Below, one piece after another: positions 44,387-53,007 of a stretch of DNA of 64,000 nucleotides (its first letter is position 1; each line of letters opens with the position of its first letter). Below the pieces are notes generated by a model, which made no database searches, was not told the origin of the DNA, and saw nothing but the letters and a program-made list of their open reading frames with translations. The DNA is taken from NCBI GenBank assembly GCA_016278515.1, contig JADQBR010000006.1:1-64000 (forward strand), read 5' to 3'. A program made the translations under genes and the position numbers. Origin of the DNA: Bacillota bacterium (lineage in GTDB: Bacteria; Bacillota; JADQBR01).

Positions 44387-44664
44387 TGATCTTCCCCCTC
44401 AAATGCGCCCATGATTATAGGTCTGACCGGCGGTCGCGTAGTTGGCAGTAATATCTCTTCCATACTCTTACCCGTCTCTTGAGCAATAATCCTGGCAACT
44501 AACTTTTGACATGTACGCCCTTGACATAAACCCATACCAGTCCTAAGGCGTTTTTTAATAGCATTAATTGTAGTAAATCCTTCTTCTATGGCCTGCTTAA
44601 TCTCCACTTCTGAGACATCTTCACAACGGCAAATGATGACTTCCTTTTTATTTGTTTCGGTCAT
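44383..44664 (-). CDS. BFD-like [2Fe-2S] protein of the dehydrogenase complex
   Basis: 93 residues. Ligand cysteines CRCEDV and GMGLCQGRTCQ fit the BFD-type [2Fe-2S] domain. In related dehydrogenases this domain is fused or is a small subunit that passes electrons between the FAD subunits. It overlaps both neighbours by 4 bases, so the four subunits are translationally coupled. Confidence 0.9.
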   Translation of the reverse strand: MTETNKKEVIICRCEDVSEVEIKQAIEEGFTTINAIKKRLRTGMGLCQGRTCQKLVARIIAQETGKSMEEILLPTTRPPVRPIIMGAFEGEDQ

Positions 44665-46241
44665 TTTGTACCCCCCTTTGCCATACTGCGAACTTCCATA
44701 GCATATTCTTCAGGAACAGCAAGAGAGATAGCAACAGTACCATCTGCTTTTTTATTATTACGTACCTTTACAACCTGACCATAACATATTCTTTCACCTT
44801 GCCTGTTAACAGCATGAACAGTAGCTCCGGTTTCTGGCAGAGGCAGATATTCGTAAGGAAAAGTTACCAACGCCTTGTTTTCATCATAAGTCCGATCGAC
44901 CGTCACTATTGCCAAGCCGGGGCAAGCCGTAACGCAGCTTGCACAACCGTTACAGGCATTCTCCGTCAATTGGGGTAATGATGTTATAGGCTTACCCACT
45001 TTTATTGCTCCTTTAGGACATACTTGCTCGCAGGGGTTACATGGTATTTCTTGAACACACTCTATTACCGCAACAGGTCCCTTTGCCAATCGTCCCTCAC
45101 TAGGAACTCCCGGACAGCTATCCAACTCGTCCTTAGAAGGCGTCCCAGAAAACCTTAAACCTAGTGTATTCTCTTCTTTAACTTTATCCTTAAGATGCTC
45201 TTTATTACCAAATGTCCCGTTTCTTATGGCTGATAGTTGTTCTCTGATTAGTGCTTTTCTGTCTGCCGCAGCTTTACCAGCAATGTGTTTTAGATACTCC
45301 GCGGCAGTAACGCCCGCCAATCTTCCCTCTTCCATTGCGGACGAGGCTTCCTCCACCCCGCAAACGTCCCCCGCAACAAACATTCCGGTAATACTTGTTT
45401 CCATATTGTCATTATTAACCGGCACATGGCCGCCTAATTTTGGAACGTATTTTAATTCCGCACCCGCCATACGAGCCAATTCCATCATCGGAGTCAGCCC
45501 CACAGCAATGCAAATTGTATCTACTTCCAATGTTATCTCTGATCCGGGGATGGGCTGAAAACTCTCATTAAGCTTTGTCAGTACCGCAGACTCTACCTGA
45601 TGTTCTCCAATGGCTTCAGCTATTGTATGGCCTAAAAAGAGTGGTACCCCTGCTCTTTTAATCTTAGCAGCATGGACACCATAACCACCGATACTGGGTG
45701 CTGCTTCAACCAACCCTACTACCTCAGCCCCAGCCTGCATCAGTTGATACGAAACAATAAGGCCAACGTTGCCAGAACCGACCATTAGCACCTTTTTCCC
45801 CGGTAATACTCGGTGGAGATTGATAAAGGTCTGGGCAGCACCTGCGGTCATAACACCCGGAAGAGTGGAACCCGGAAAAGCCAGGGCATTTTCAGAGGCC
45901 CCTGCTGCAACAATGACAGCATCAGCTTGATAAACCTCAGTCTTTCCTTCTTTTAAAACCCATAAATTGCGTTTATCTAAACCAAAAACTGTGGATCCAA
46001 GATTAACTTTTACTCCCAGCTCCTCAGTTTGAGCCAATAATTCTTGTCCTATTCTAAACCCTCTGGTTCCAGCCCTATGCTCTCGAGAGCCAAAAAACTT
46101 ATGAATTTGCTTAAAAAGCTGCCCCCCCGGCTGAGCGTTTTCATCAAACACTACTACTTTCACACCCAATTGAGCAGCCTCTATGGCAGCAGCCAAACCT
46201 GCCGGCCCCGCACCAATTACTGCTAATTCAACCTTATTCAT
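44661..46241 (-). CDS. FAD/NAD(P)-binding subunit with two [4Fe-4S] motifs (HcnB/LhpF-like)
   Basis: 526 residues. The N-terminus has the dinucleotide fold AVIGAGPAGLAAAIEAAQLG, and VLMVGSGNVGLIVSYQLMQAG gives a second Rossmann motif. Around residues 385-450 are CVQEIPCNPCEQVCP and CNGCASCVTACP, two [4Fe-4S] sites. This adds a ferredoxin-like segment to the usual subunit, so electrons may leave to ferredoxin or another anaerobic carrier. ATG 46241 has GGAGGG upstream; the open frame before it lies in the next gene. Confidence 0.9.
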   Translation of the reverse strand: MNKVELAVIGAGPAGLAAAIEAAQLGVKVVVFDENAQPGGQLFKQIHKFFGSREHRAGTRGFRIGQELLAQTEELGVKVNLGSTVFGLDKRNLWVLKEGKTEVYQADAVIVAAGASENALAFPGSTLPGVMTAGAAQTFINLHRVLPGKKVLMVGSGNVGLIVSYQLMQAGAEVVGLVEAAPSIGGYGVHAAKIKRAGVPLFLGHTIAEAIGEHQVESAVLTKLNESFQPIPGSEITLEVDTICIAVGLTPMMELARMAGAELKYVPKLGGHVPVNNDNMETSITGMFVAGDVCGVEEASSAMEEGRLAGVTAAEYLKHIAGKAAADRKALIREQLSAIRNGTFGNKEHLKDKVKEENTLGLRFSGTPSKDELDSCPGVPSEGRLAKGPVAVIECVQEIPCNPCEQVCPKGAIKVGKPITSLPQLTENACNGCASCVTACPGLAIVTVDRTYDENKALVTFPYEYLPLPETGATVHAVNRQGERICYGQVVKVRNNKKADGTVAISLAVPEEYAMEVRSMAKGGTK

Positions 46242-46560
46242 GTGGTATCTCCCTCCAGCTGCCCAATCCAATTTGAGTCTCTACAACCATTCCCTCAGCA
46301 ACCGAGGTAACACACGTACGAACATTAGGCTCGCCATTGACAGTCATCATGCAATCGGTGCAGCGACCTATGCCGCAAAAAATACCACGGTCCTGCTGTT
46401 TTCTAGCAGTCTGCCTAAAAGATTTTATGCCGACGGCCATTAACGCGGCAGCGATAGGTTGTCCTTCATAAGCTTCTATAGAACGACCATTGACAAATAA
46501 TGTGACTTTTCTTTTTGCAGCTTCTACTTCACCTAAAATTGGATGATCTAGGATATTCAT
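46234..46560 (-). CDS. [2Fe-2S] small subunit (HcnA/LhpE-like)
   Basis: 108 residues. The ferredoxin-like cluster motif CGIGRCTDCMMTVNG plus a later cysteine (RTCVT) coordinates [2Fe-2S]. It is the first gene of the operon and overlaps the next by 8 bases. The ATG has GGAGG upstream. Confidence 0.9.
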   Translation of the reverse strand: MNILDHPILGEVEAAKRKVTLFVNGRSIEAYEGQPIAAALMAVGIKSFRQTARKQQDRGIFCGIGRCTDCMMTVNGEPNVRTCVTSVAEGMVVETQIGLGSWREIPHE

Positions 46561-46663
46561 AAGGGTCCTCCTAAGAAAAATATTTGATCTTTTTAGAGTA
46601 ACAATCTCTATAATAATGCGACTATTTATTCAATTTTAAAAATCTAGTTACTAAAAATAATAT

Positions 46664-46679
46664 AGCAAATCACATGCCA
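46664..46679 (-). promoter_or_regulatory. Sigma-54 (-24/-12) promoter
   Basis: TGGCATGTGATTTGCT on the minus strand fits TGGCAYG-N4-TTGCW exactly. The -24 TGGCA lies at 46679-46675 and the -12 TTGCT at 46668-46664. The first gene begins about 105 bases downstream. Confidence 0.88.
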
Positions 46680-46792
46680 ATGGCAATGTTTTATTCTGTA
46701 AAAACAGGCCCACCTTAGTCAAGCAGTGATAAATTGGTATCATAGTGCTTGTTCTTTTCCTTAATTTATAAATAACTTTCGGGTAATGTCTT

Positions 46793-46823
46793 AGAATGTA
46801 TTCCGAGTTTCGGAATACATTCT
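46793..46823. promoter_or_regulatory. Upstream activator site 1 (31-bp perfect palindrome)
   Basis: AGAATGTATTCCGA and its reverse complement TCGGAATACATTCT flank GTT. Its core ATTCCGAGTTTCGGAAT (46800-46816) is shared with sites 2 and 3. It has no T tract and stands about 130 bases upstream of the -24/-12 promoter, as activators of sigma-54 bind. Confidence 0.75.
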
Positions 46824-46863
46824 ATTCCTGCGTGGATTAAGACTAGTATAAAAGGATAAAGTG

Positions 46864-46880
46864 ATTCCTATTTTAGGAAT
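46864..46880. promoter_or_regulatory. Upstream activator site 2
   Basis: ATTCCTATTTTAGGAAT, a perfect palindrome with the same outline as site 1 (WTTCCKANNNTMGGAAW). The centre is 64 bases from site 1, about six helical turns. Confidence 0.72.
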
Positions 46881-46885
46881 TCGCG

Positions 46886-46902
46886 TTTCCTAAGCTCGGA
46901 AA
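46886..46902. promoter_or_regulatory. Upstream activator site 3
   Basis: TTTCCTAAGCTCGGAAA fits the same outline with one imperfect pair. The centre is 22 bases from site 2, about two helical turns, so sites 2 and 3 would face the same side of the DNA. Confidence 0.6.
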
Positions 46903-47030
46903 TTTATTCTTAGCAGCTCCATTGGCCCCAACAGCCGTTTATTCCAAAACTACGTTTTATGCCATTCCTGCATATTAAAAATTATCCAGAATAATTATGT
47001 AGTAAAACCGCACTAACGGAAAGGATTTTC

Positions 47031-47999
47031 ATGAAACTATTAGTTCTGAGAAAAAGAACCCTTACTTACCTGTTAGCCAGCAGTTTTATCATCATAGTCA
47101 CCATCCCCCTCTATATTTTTAGCAACTACCATTTATCAATAAATTCTCCAGATAACTTAATAAAACAATTAGATTCAAGTCAACACATTGCAAAAGGACC
47201 ACTTCCATGGGAATATAACTCTGATTTTAGGAAACTTTGCTTGGAAAATGATGCCACAGTGAGAATGTCCGCATTTAAAATTGACCTGCCCGATTTATTA
47301 TCCGGGGGTAATTTTAATATTGACCATGGCGCAGATTTGCTGGCAGGGAAAGTCGTTCAACCCGGAGCAGTCTTTTCACTAAACGCTTCCGTCGGACCAT
47401 ATTCAAAGGTGCGCGGTTATAGAGAAGGCCCTTCCTATCATAGTGGGCAAGTGAAACAAACCGAAGGCGGCGGAATATGTAAACTTGCTGCCGCTTTGTT
47501 TAACGCAGCAGTTCTTGCAGATCTTACTATATTGGAACGGCATGCCCATAGCATGGTAGTACCATACGTACCGCCCGGTCAGGACGCTGCAGTAACATTC
47601 TTGGGTGGTAAAGATTTAAAATTCAAAAATGTTACCCAGTCCCCTTTGGTAATTTGGTCAGATACCGTGGATAAAACACTTTTTGTGGCAATTTACGGAA
47701 TTAAATCCCCCGACAAAGTTTCATGGCACCACAAAGTACTTAAGCGTCAGAAAACCTCAACAGTATACCACCGGAATGATTCGTTAGGTCCTGGTGAAAC
47801 TCGCGTTGTTATCCCAGGCGCGGACGGATTAACGGTCAAATCTTGGTTACTAATTGAGCCTAAAAATGACAAACCCTACATCAAGGAGTTAGGCATAGAC
47901 CATTATCAGCCACTTCCGCAATTAATTGAGCACAATCCTCAATACAGCGGGACTTACATGAACCTTATAATTTTAAACGATAAAGGTGTGTATCTATGA
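47031..47999 (+). CDS. VanW-family protein
   Basis: 322 residues. It has an N-terminal membrane helix (about 8-30), then the VanW domain (PGAVFSLNASVGPYSKVRGY, REGPSYHSGQ, GGGICKLAAALFNAAV). VanW proteins are wall-linked and unknown in mechanism. Its end overlaps spmA by 4 bases, so it is coupled to spore maturation genes here. Confidence 0.88.
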   Translation: MKLLVLRKRTLTYLLASSFIIIVTIPLYIFSNYHLSINSPDNLIKQLDSSQHIAKGPLPWEYNSDFRKLCLENDATVRMSAFKIDLPDLLSGGNFNIDHGADLLAGKVVQPGAVFSLNASVGPYSKVRGYREGPSYHSGQVKQTEGGGICKLAAALFNAAVLADLTILERHAHSMVVPYVPPGQDAAVTFLGGKDLKFKNVTQSPLVIWSDTVDKTLFVAIYGIKSPDKVSWHHKVLKRQKTSTVYHRNDSLGPGETRVVIPGADGLTVKSWLLIEPKNDKPYIKELGIDHYQPLPQLIEHNPQYSGTYMNLIILNDKGVYL

Positions 48000-48580
48000 A
48001 CCTGGTATTTGCTTTACTAGTTATATTAGGATTATTAACCGGTATTTTTACTGGTGACTTACAAGTTATAAATGAAGAAATTCTTTTATCAGCCCAAGCC
48101 GCTGTTGAGAGAATTATGAGTCTAATGGGAGTATTCACATTGTGGTTGGGCATTGCAAAAGTGGCTGAAAAATCGGGTTTACTAGCTGCTTTTACTAAGT
48201 ATATGAGCCCGTTAGTAAAAATTCTCTTTCCTTCCATCCCAAAAGGCCACCCTGCTATGGGAGCAATTTTAATGAACATGAGCGCCAACCTATTTGGGTT
48301 TGGTAGTGCAGCGACCCCATTTGGCCTAAAAGCAATGGAAGAATTGCAGAAATTAAATCCAGAACGAGAAAATGCTAGTGAGGCCATGTGTACTTTTCTT
48401 GCCATCAATACTTCCAGCATCACCTTAATACCTACCACCATTATTGCCCTTCGCGTAAACGCCGGTTCCACTAACCCTTTTGAAATAATAGGCACTATAT
48501 TCTTTGCAACAACAGTATCTACAATCTGTGCCATTTCAGCAGATTATATATTTCGTTCACTGTCGAGAAGGAGAAAATAG
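47996..48580 (+). CDS. spmA: Spore maturation protein A
   Basis: 194 residues and about five membrane segments. The nucleoside-recognition-like domain is VERIMSLMGVFTLWLGIAKV and later FSPYMSPLVK-like LLAAFTKYMSPLVKI, with NMSANLFGFGSAATPFGLKA. In Bacillus spmA and spmB are needed for normal spore core dehydration. ATGA overlap with vanW. Confidence 0.92.
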   Translation: MNLVFALLVILGLLTGIFTGDLQVINEEILLSAQAAVERIMSLMGVFTLWLGIAKVAEKSGLLAAFTKYMSPLVKILFPSIPKGHPAMGAILMNMSANLFGFGSAATPFGLKAMEELQKLNPERENASEAMCTFLAINTSSITLIPTTIIALRVNAGSTNPFEIIGTIFFATTVSTICAISADYIFRSLSRRRK

Positions 48581-48582
48581 CT

Positions 48583-49119
48583 ATGCTTTTCAAAATTATT
48601 AGCACAATTTCAGTATGGATAGTTCCTCTATTCCTCTTAATAGTCTTTTTGCACGCTCAATATAAAGGAATTAAAATTTATGATACTTTTATCGAAGGGG
48701 CTAAGGAAGGCTTTTGGCTGGTCGTAAGGTTAATCCCTTATATTGTAGGTATCTATGTTGCTATAGGCATTTTCCGTAGTTCTAGTGCCTTGTCCATATT
48801 GACCAGAGGTTTAACACCTGTTTTAAATTTGTTCGGAATACCCGGAGAAGTTATTCCGTTGCTGATTACCAGGCCCCTGTCGGGCCCGGCCACACTGGGT
48901 CTGGTATCAGAGCTTATCGATAAATTTGGCCCGGATACCTTTATTGGCAAATTAGCTTCCACTATTGATGGAAGCACAGATACGACATTATATATTTTGG
49001 CCGTCTATTTTGCCTCCGTTGGTGTAAAAAATGCACGGTACTCTCTGCCAGTAGGGCTGTTAGCTGATGTGACAGGTTTTGTGGCGGCAGTATATATTTG
49101 TCTGCGGATTTTCGGGTAG
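48583..49119 (+). CDS. spmB: Spore maturation protein B
   Basis: 178 residues, the partner of spmA. GAKEGFWLVVRLIPYIVGIY and LITRPLSGPATLGLVSEL are family marks. It follows spmA by 2 bases. It is normally co-transcribed during sporulation. Confidence 0.93.
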   Translation: MLFKIISTISVWIVPLFLLIVFLHAQYKGIKIYDTFIEGAKEGFWLVVRLIPYIVGIYVAIGIFRSSSALSILTRGLTPVLNLFGIPGEVIPLLITRPLSGPATLGLVSELIDKFGPDTFIGKLASTIDGSTDTTLYILAVYFASVGVKNARYSLPVGLLADVTGFVAAVYICLRIFG

Positions 49120-49213
49120 CAAAACTGCATATTCCACTCTACGCCATGGGTCAATGTGGTATACTTATTATTGTTTATTTCGGTAATCCTCTTAAAAGGA
49201 GAAATGTTGAGTA

Positions 49214-50116
49214 ATGGATAGTGGATTATGGGGAACAATATTTGGTATATTGGCTTATACTGCATGGGGAGTTTTACCTTTATATTGGAAACTGCTGGAT
49301 AGCATACCTGCCCTTGAAATACTTGCACACAGAGTTTTTTGGTCTTTTCTGTTTCTAAGTCTTATTATCTTACTCTCAAAGCAACTGACTTCCCTAAGGA
49401 TAGCTTGTAAAAATAAAACAAACACGTTTTACACTTTTTTAAGTGCAATAATAATTAGTATAAACTGGTTTACTTTTATTTGGGCGGTTACTTCCGGCAG
49501 AGTCGTGGAAGCTAGTATGGGGTATTATATTAACCCGTTAATTGTTGTATTGTTGGGAACAGTAGTATTAAAAGAACAACTTAACACAATGCAAAAAATA
49601 GCTATTGTTTTTGCATCGGTTGGGGTTATTATTATGACTTTGCAATACGGCGGCATACCATGGGTTGCTATTACCTTGGCTTTAAGCTTTGCTTGTTACG
49701 GGTTAATTAAGAAAACAGTTGATATAAGTTCCTTAAATGGCCTTACCTTAGAGACGGCCATAACTGCTCCAATTGCCTTAGCCTATATTCTGTATTTACA
49801 TTTTAACGGAACTAGCTCGCTAGATGTCATCCCCCTGCCGACGATGCTTACTCTGTTTGCTTCAGGAATAGCCACAGCTATACCATTATTGCTGTTCGCT
49901 CAAGCAGCTAAAAACATTAAATTCTCTACTATGGGCTTTATGCAGTACATTGCTCCTTCACTTAGTCTTGCAATTGGTGTATTTCTATTTCATGAACCAT
50001 TTACGAAAGCTCATTTGTTAGGTTTTGGCTTTATTTGGGTTGCCTTAATTATCTATTCTTTATCACAGATATCCATAAAAAAACCCACCCACAATATCTT
50101 GGAAGAAAAAATTTAA
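49214..50116 (+). CDS. rarD: RarD-type EamA-family transporter
   Basis: 300 residues and ten membrane segments. The N-terminus (ILAYTAWGVLPLYWKLLDSI) and SGRVVEASMGYYINPLIVVL are typical of RarD. Substrate is unknown. The stop lies five bases from the end of the convergent spoVAEb gene, with no terminator in between. Confidence 0.9.
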   Translation: MDSGLWGTIFGILAYTAWGVLPLYWKLLDSIPALEILAHRVFWSFLFLSLIILLSKQLTSLRIACKNKTNTFYTFLSAIIISINWFTFIWAVTSGRVVEASMGYYINPLIVVLLGTVVLKEQLNTMQKIAIVFASVGVIIMTLQYGGIPWVAITLALSFACYGLIKKTVDISSLNGLTLETAITAPIALAYILYLHFNGTSSLDVIPLPTMLTLFASGIATAIPLLLFAQAAKNIKFSTMGFMQYIAPSLSLAIGVFLFHEPFTKAHLLGFGFIWVALIIYSLSQISIKKPTHNILEEKI

Positions 50117-50121
50117 AATTA

Positions 50122-50478
50122 TTATCCCTTTGGCTTAAAAAAGAACGCCGCAAAAAAGGAAAATATTATAGCAGAAGAAATACCAGCACTGGTTACTTCG
50201 AATATTCCCGTGATTACACCAACAAATCCATTTAATTTTAATTCCGATAGTGCTCCTTGCACTAAGGAATTTCCAAAGCTGGTAATGGGCACTGTAGCCC
50301 CGGCACCTGCAAATTTTATGAAAGGCTCATATAATCCTAGTCCGCCCGCCGCTGCCCCCAGTACTACTAACAAGCTCATGGTATGAGCCGGACTTAATTT
50401 AAATACGTCAAAACAAATTTGCCCAAAAACGCAAATCAACCCACCAATAACGAATGCCCAAAAAAAGTCCATAAACAT
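50122..50478 (-). CDS. spoVAE: Stage V sporulation protein AE (SpoVAEb type)
   Basis: 118 residues, hydrophobic. FFWAFVIGGLICVFGQICFD and FIKFAGAGATVPITSFGNSL are typical of SpoVAEb. With SpoVAC and SpoVAD it forms the inner-membrane channel for dipicolinic acid. ATG 50478 is seven bases after GGAGG and two bases after the spoVAD stop. Confidence 0.92.
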   Translation of the reverse strand: MFMDFFWAFVIGGLICVFGQICFDVFKLSPAHTMSLLVVLGAAAGGLGLYEPFIKFAGAGATVPITSFGNSLVQGALSELKLNGFVGVITGIFEVTSAGISSAIIFSFFAAFFFKPKG

Positions 50479-50480
50479 TT

Positions 50481-51494
50481 CTATTCCTCCCCTCTCTCTA
50501 GGGCTACAGCGTGAGCAATACAAGGAATGCTTTCGCCTTGCTGGAAAGATAAAGGAGATAATAAAGCACCGGTAGCTACAACAAGGATACGCTTGAACTC
50601 ACCTTTTTGCAGCCTTTTTAGTAGATGCCCGTAGGTAACAACAGCAGAACAGCCACAGCCACTTGCTCCGGCCTGCACCTCTTGTTTTTCATAGTCATAG
50701 ATCATCATACCGCAGTCGAAGTATTGACTTTCTTTTATTGGCACATTATGTTTCTTAAACAATTCACTGGCTATTTTATACCCTACTTTAGCTAGATCTC
50801 CGGTTACTATTAGGTCGTAATAACCAGGTTCAATATTTAAGTCTCTAAAATGTGCTTCAATGGTATCTACTGCTGCAGGAGCCATAGCTGCACCCATATT
50901 AAATGGGTCCTTTACACCCATGTCAATAACCCGTCCGATGGTGGCTGAAGTGATTTGGGGACCTTTCCCTTCCTTACTGACTACCGCCGCTCCCGCCCCC
51001 GTTACCGTAAACTGGGCAGTAGGCGGCTTTTGCGATCCATATTCTGTTGGGTAACGAAATTGCTTCTCTACACTGGCGTTATGACTACAGGCTGACGCTA
51101 AAGTGTACTCTGCAAAGCTTGAATCTACAATTAATGAGGCAATGGCCAAACTTTCCATAGACGTTGAACATGCTCCAAAAATGCCGATATAGGGAACTGA
51201 TAAGGTTCTGGCGGCAAAACTGCTGCTGATAATTTGGTTCATTAGGTCCCCACCAATATTAAAGTTAATCTGCTCTTTAGTTAATCCCGAATTCTCTATA
51301 GCCAGCTTATGTGATTCTTCCAGCAGTGATTTTTCAGCCTTTTCCCAACTTTTTTGTCCCACCATTAATTCACCATGAATAATATCAAAGTCCTCAGCCA
51401 AAGGCCCTTGCCCTTCAAAGGGCCCAACCACCGTGGCTCTACCCATAATTACAGGTCGATTATTAAATTTCCAACTCTGGTATCCTTGTAACAT
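50481..51494 (-). CDS. spoVAD: Stage V sporulation protein AD
   Basis: 337 residues with a thiolase fold. The thiolase-type cysteine motif GIFGACSTSMESLAIA and GASGCGCSAVVTYG are visible. It binds dipicolinic acid for loading into the spore. ATG 51494 has AGGGGAG upstream; the longer frame would overlap spoVAC. Confidence 0.94.
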   Translation of the reverse strand: MLQGYQSWKFNNRPVIMGRATVVGPFEGQGPLAEDFDIIHGELMVGQKSWEKAEKSLLEESHKLAIENSGLTKEQINFNIGGDLMNQIISSSFAARTLSVPYIGIFGACSTSMESLAIASLIVDSSFAEYTLASACSHNASVEKQFRYPTEYGSQKPPTAQFTVTGAGAAVVSKEGKGPQITSATIGRVIDMGVKDPFNMGAAMAPAAVDTIEAHFRDLNIEPGYYDLIVTGDLAKVGYKIASELFKKHNVPIKESQYFDCGMMIYDYEKQEVQAGASGCGCSAVVTYGHLLKRLQKGEFKRILVVATGALLSPLSFQQGESIPCIAHAVALERGEE

Positions 51495-51507
51495 GTTTAC
51501 ATCTCCC

Positions 51508-51981
51508 CTAAATAGTTGGGTTAAATAACCAGTGTAGAATTCCAACCGCAAAAGCAGATACGGTACCAAATACAATAACCGGTCCTGCAAGTTCGAACAT
51601 TCTTGCACCTACCCCTAAAACCATACCCTCACTCTTATGTTCTAGCGCTGAACTGGCCATGGTATTAGCAAACCCTGTGACAGGAACTGTAGAGCCGGCA
51701 CCGGCCCATTGGGCAATCTTGTCGTATACACCAAGAATAGTCAAAATGGTTGCAATAATAATTAGTACTGCAACGGTAGGATTCCCCGCCGACTTCTGGT
51801 CAAATCCGCCCCATCGGATAAATGCTTCTTGTATACCTTGTCCGATTAAGCAAATTACTCCCCCTGCCAAAAAAGCACGTATGGAATTCCTGAAAAGGGG
51901 CCTTTTGGGTTCCTCCTGTTTTGCTAATTCCTGATATTCCTGTTGAACCGGCGTTAAATTTTTCATCCTATTATTGGGCAT
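51508..51981 (-). CDS. spoVAC: Stage V sporulation protein AC
   Basis: 157 residues with about four membrane segments. It carries AFLAGGVICLIGQGIQEAFI and IAQWAGAGSTVPVTGFANTM. In Bacillus SpoVAC acts as a mechanosensitive channel. AAGGAGG precedes the ATG. Confidence 0.93.
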   Translation of the reverse strand: MPNNRMKNLTPVQQEYQELAKQEEPKRPLFRNSIRAFLAGGVICLIGQGIQEAFIRWGGFDQKSAGNPTVAVLIIIATILTILGVYDKIAQWAGAGSTVPVTGFANTMASSALEHKSEGMVLGVGARMFELAGPVIVFGTVSAFAVGILHWLFNPTI

Positions 51982-51993
51982 TTAGGCTCCTCC

Positions 51994-52854
51994 TTACCTT
52001 GATAATATTGGCTTTACTGATGCTATTACTTCCTGCAGTTCTTTTGAACACTGTTGATACATTTCTTTTGCCTTTTTATCCTTACTTCCTAAGGCAAACA
52101 TTTCTATATCTGCCTCACATTTCTTTAAAGTTGCTAGTAACTTAGCTTTTGACTGGGGCTTAGGAACCTTAATTTGGTCATCAAATAGGTCTACAGTCAA
52201 CTGCCCGTAAGAGTCAACCTGCCCAATAAAGACGTTTTCTATTGAAACTCCAATTTTTTTAAGTTCTGTATCTAGCCAATGACGGTTCAGCCCTATCGTT
52301 GCAAGCGGCTCGTCCAAAATCTTCCCATCCATAATTACAGTTTGTGGTTCTTGTTCAGGGGCTACCTTAATACCTAAATTCTTAGAAGTCAGCGGTTGAG
52401 TTGCCTTATTTAATAAGACATTTAGTTTACCATCCGCCTCTAATACGGCAAATTCCACATCGGAAAAACTAAAAGCATTTTTCCCCCGCAGTTCCTCCAA
52501 GAGGTCATCACTTGTAAAACGAACTTTTCTTAGGTTATCCTCAAGTACTTTTCCTTCTTTGATAAGGACTACCCCCTGGCCATTAATTATGTTCCGCGCA
52601 ACTTTACTCTTTAAGCTTATATATTCTAATCCTAATGCAACGGTTGCCCAAACAATTAAAGCAACGGGACCATAATACCAGGTTATTCTTAAATCCAGGG
52701 ACATTATGGCTGCAATCCCACCAACAGTTATACCGGTTATGTATTCAAAATATGAGAGCTGAGTAATCTGCCTTTTGCCCAATATTTTAGTTATGACAAA
52801 CAACACAACTGCTGCCAGTAAAGTTCGTAGAGCAATTTCTATCCATTGTGGCAC
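51994..52854 (-). CDS. YetF-like DUF421 membrane protein with C-terminal DUF1657
   Basis: 286 residues. Three membrane segments (about 10-80), the DUF421 region (RTLLAAVVLFVITKILGKRQ, ITGITVGGIAA), then a DUF1657 segment (about 238-286; LLATLKKCEADIEMFALGSK). The same DUF1657 appears in the divergent small gene. It lies 12 bases before spoVAC in the operon. DUF421 and DUF1657 occur in spoVA2mob-type operons of other sporeformers. Confidence 0.85.
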   Translation of the reverse strand: MPQWIEIALRTLLAAVVLFVITKILGKRQITQLSYFEYITGITVGGIAAIMSLDLRITWYYGPVALIVWATVALGLEYISLKSKVARNIINGQGVVLIKEGKVLEDNLRKVRFTSDDLLEELRGKNAFSFSDVEFAVLEADGKLNVLLNKATQPLTSKNLGIKVAPEQEPQTVIMDGKILDEPLATIGLNRHWLDTELKKIGVSIENVFIGQVDSYGQLTVDLFDDQIKVPKPQSKAKLLATLKKCEADIEMFALGSKDKKAKEMYQQCSKELQEVIASVKPILSR

Positions 52855-52877
52855 CTAATTTTCACTCCCTAATAATG

Positions 52878-52903
52878 GCATATTGCTAATGCTACTCATA
52901 TTA
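52878..52903 (+). promoter_or_regulatory. Possible forespore (sigma-G/F) promoter for the DUF1657 gene
   Basis: GCATA (52878-52882) and CATATTA (52897-52903) are separated by 14 bases, near the sigma-F/G pattern GHATR-N15-CATNNTA. The distance to the gene start is about 105 bases, so this is weakly supported. Confidence 0.3.
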
Positions 52904-53007
52904 TGCCGTCATAATAGTTTTAACATTCGTAAAATTATTTCCTACATTTACCACTCATTAGTTTTATAAATGTAGTCAAGATTAAGTATGGTAGGGAGGT
53001 GAAAAAA

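Noticed and set aside
46793-46823. Perfect palindrome as a terminator
   Set aside because: No T tract on either strand, and its core recurs in two more sites upstream of a sigma-54 promoter.
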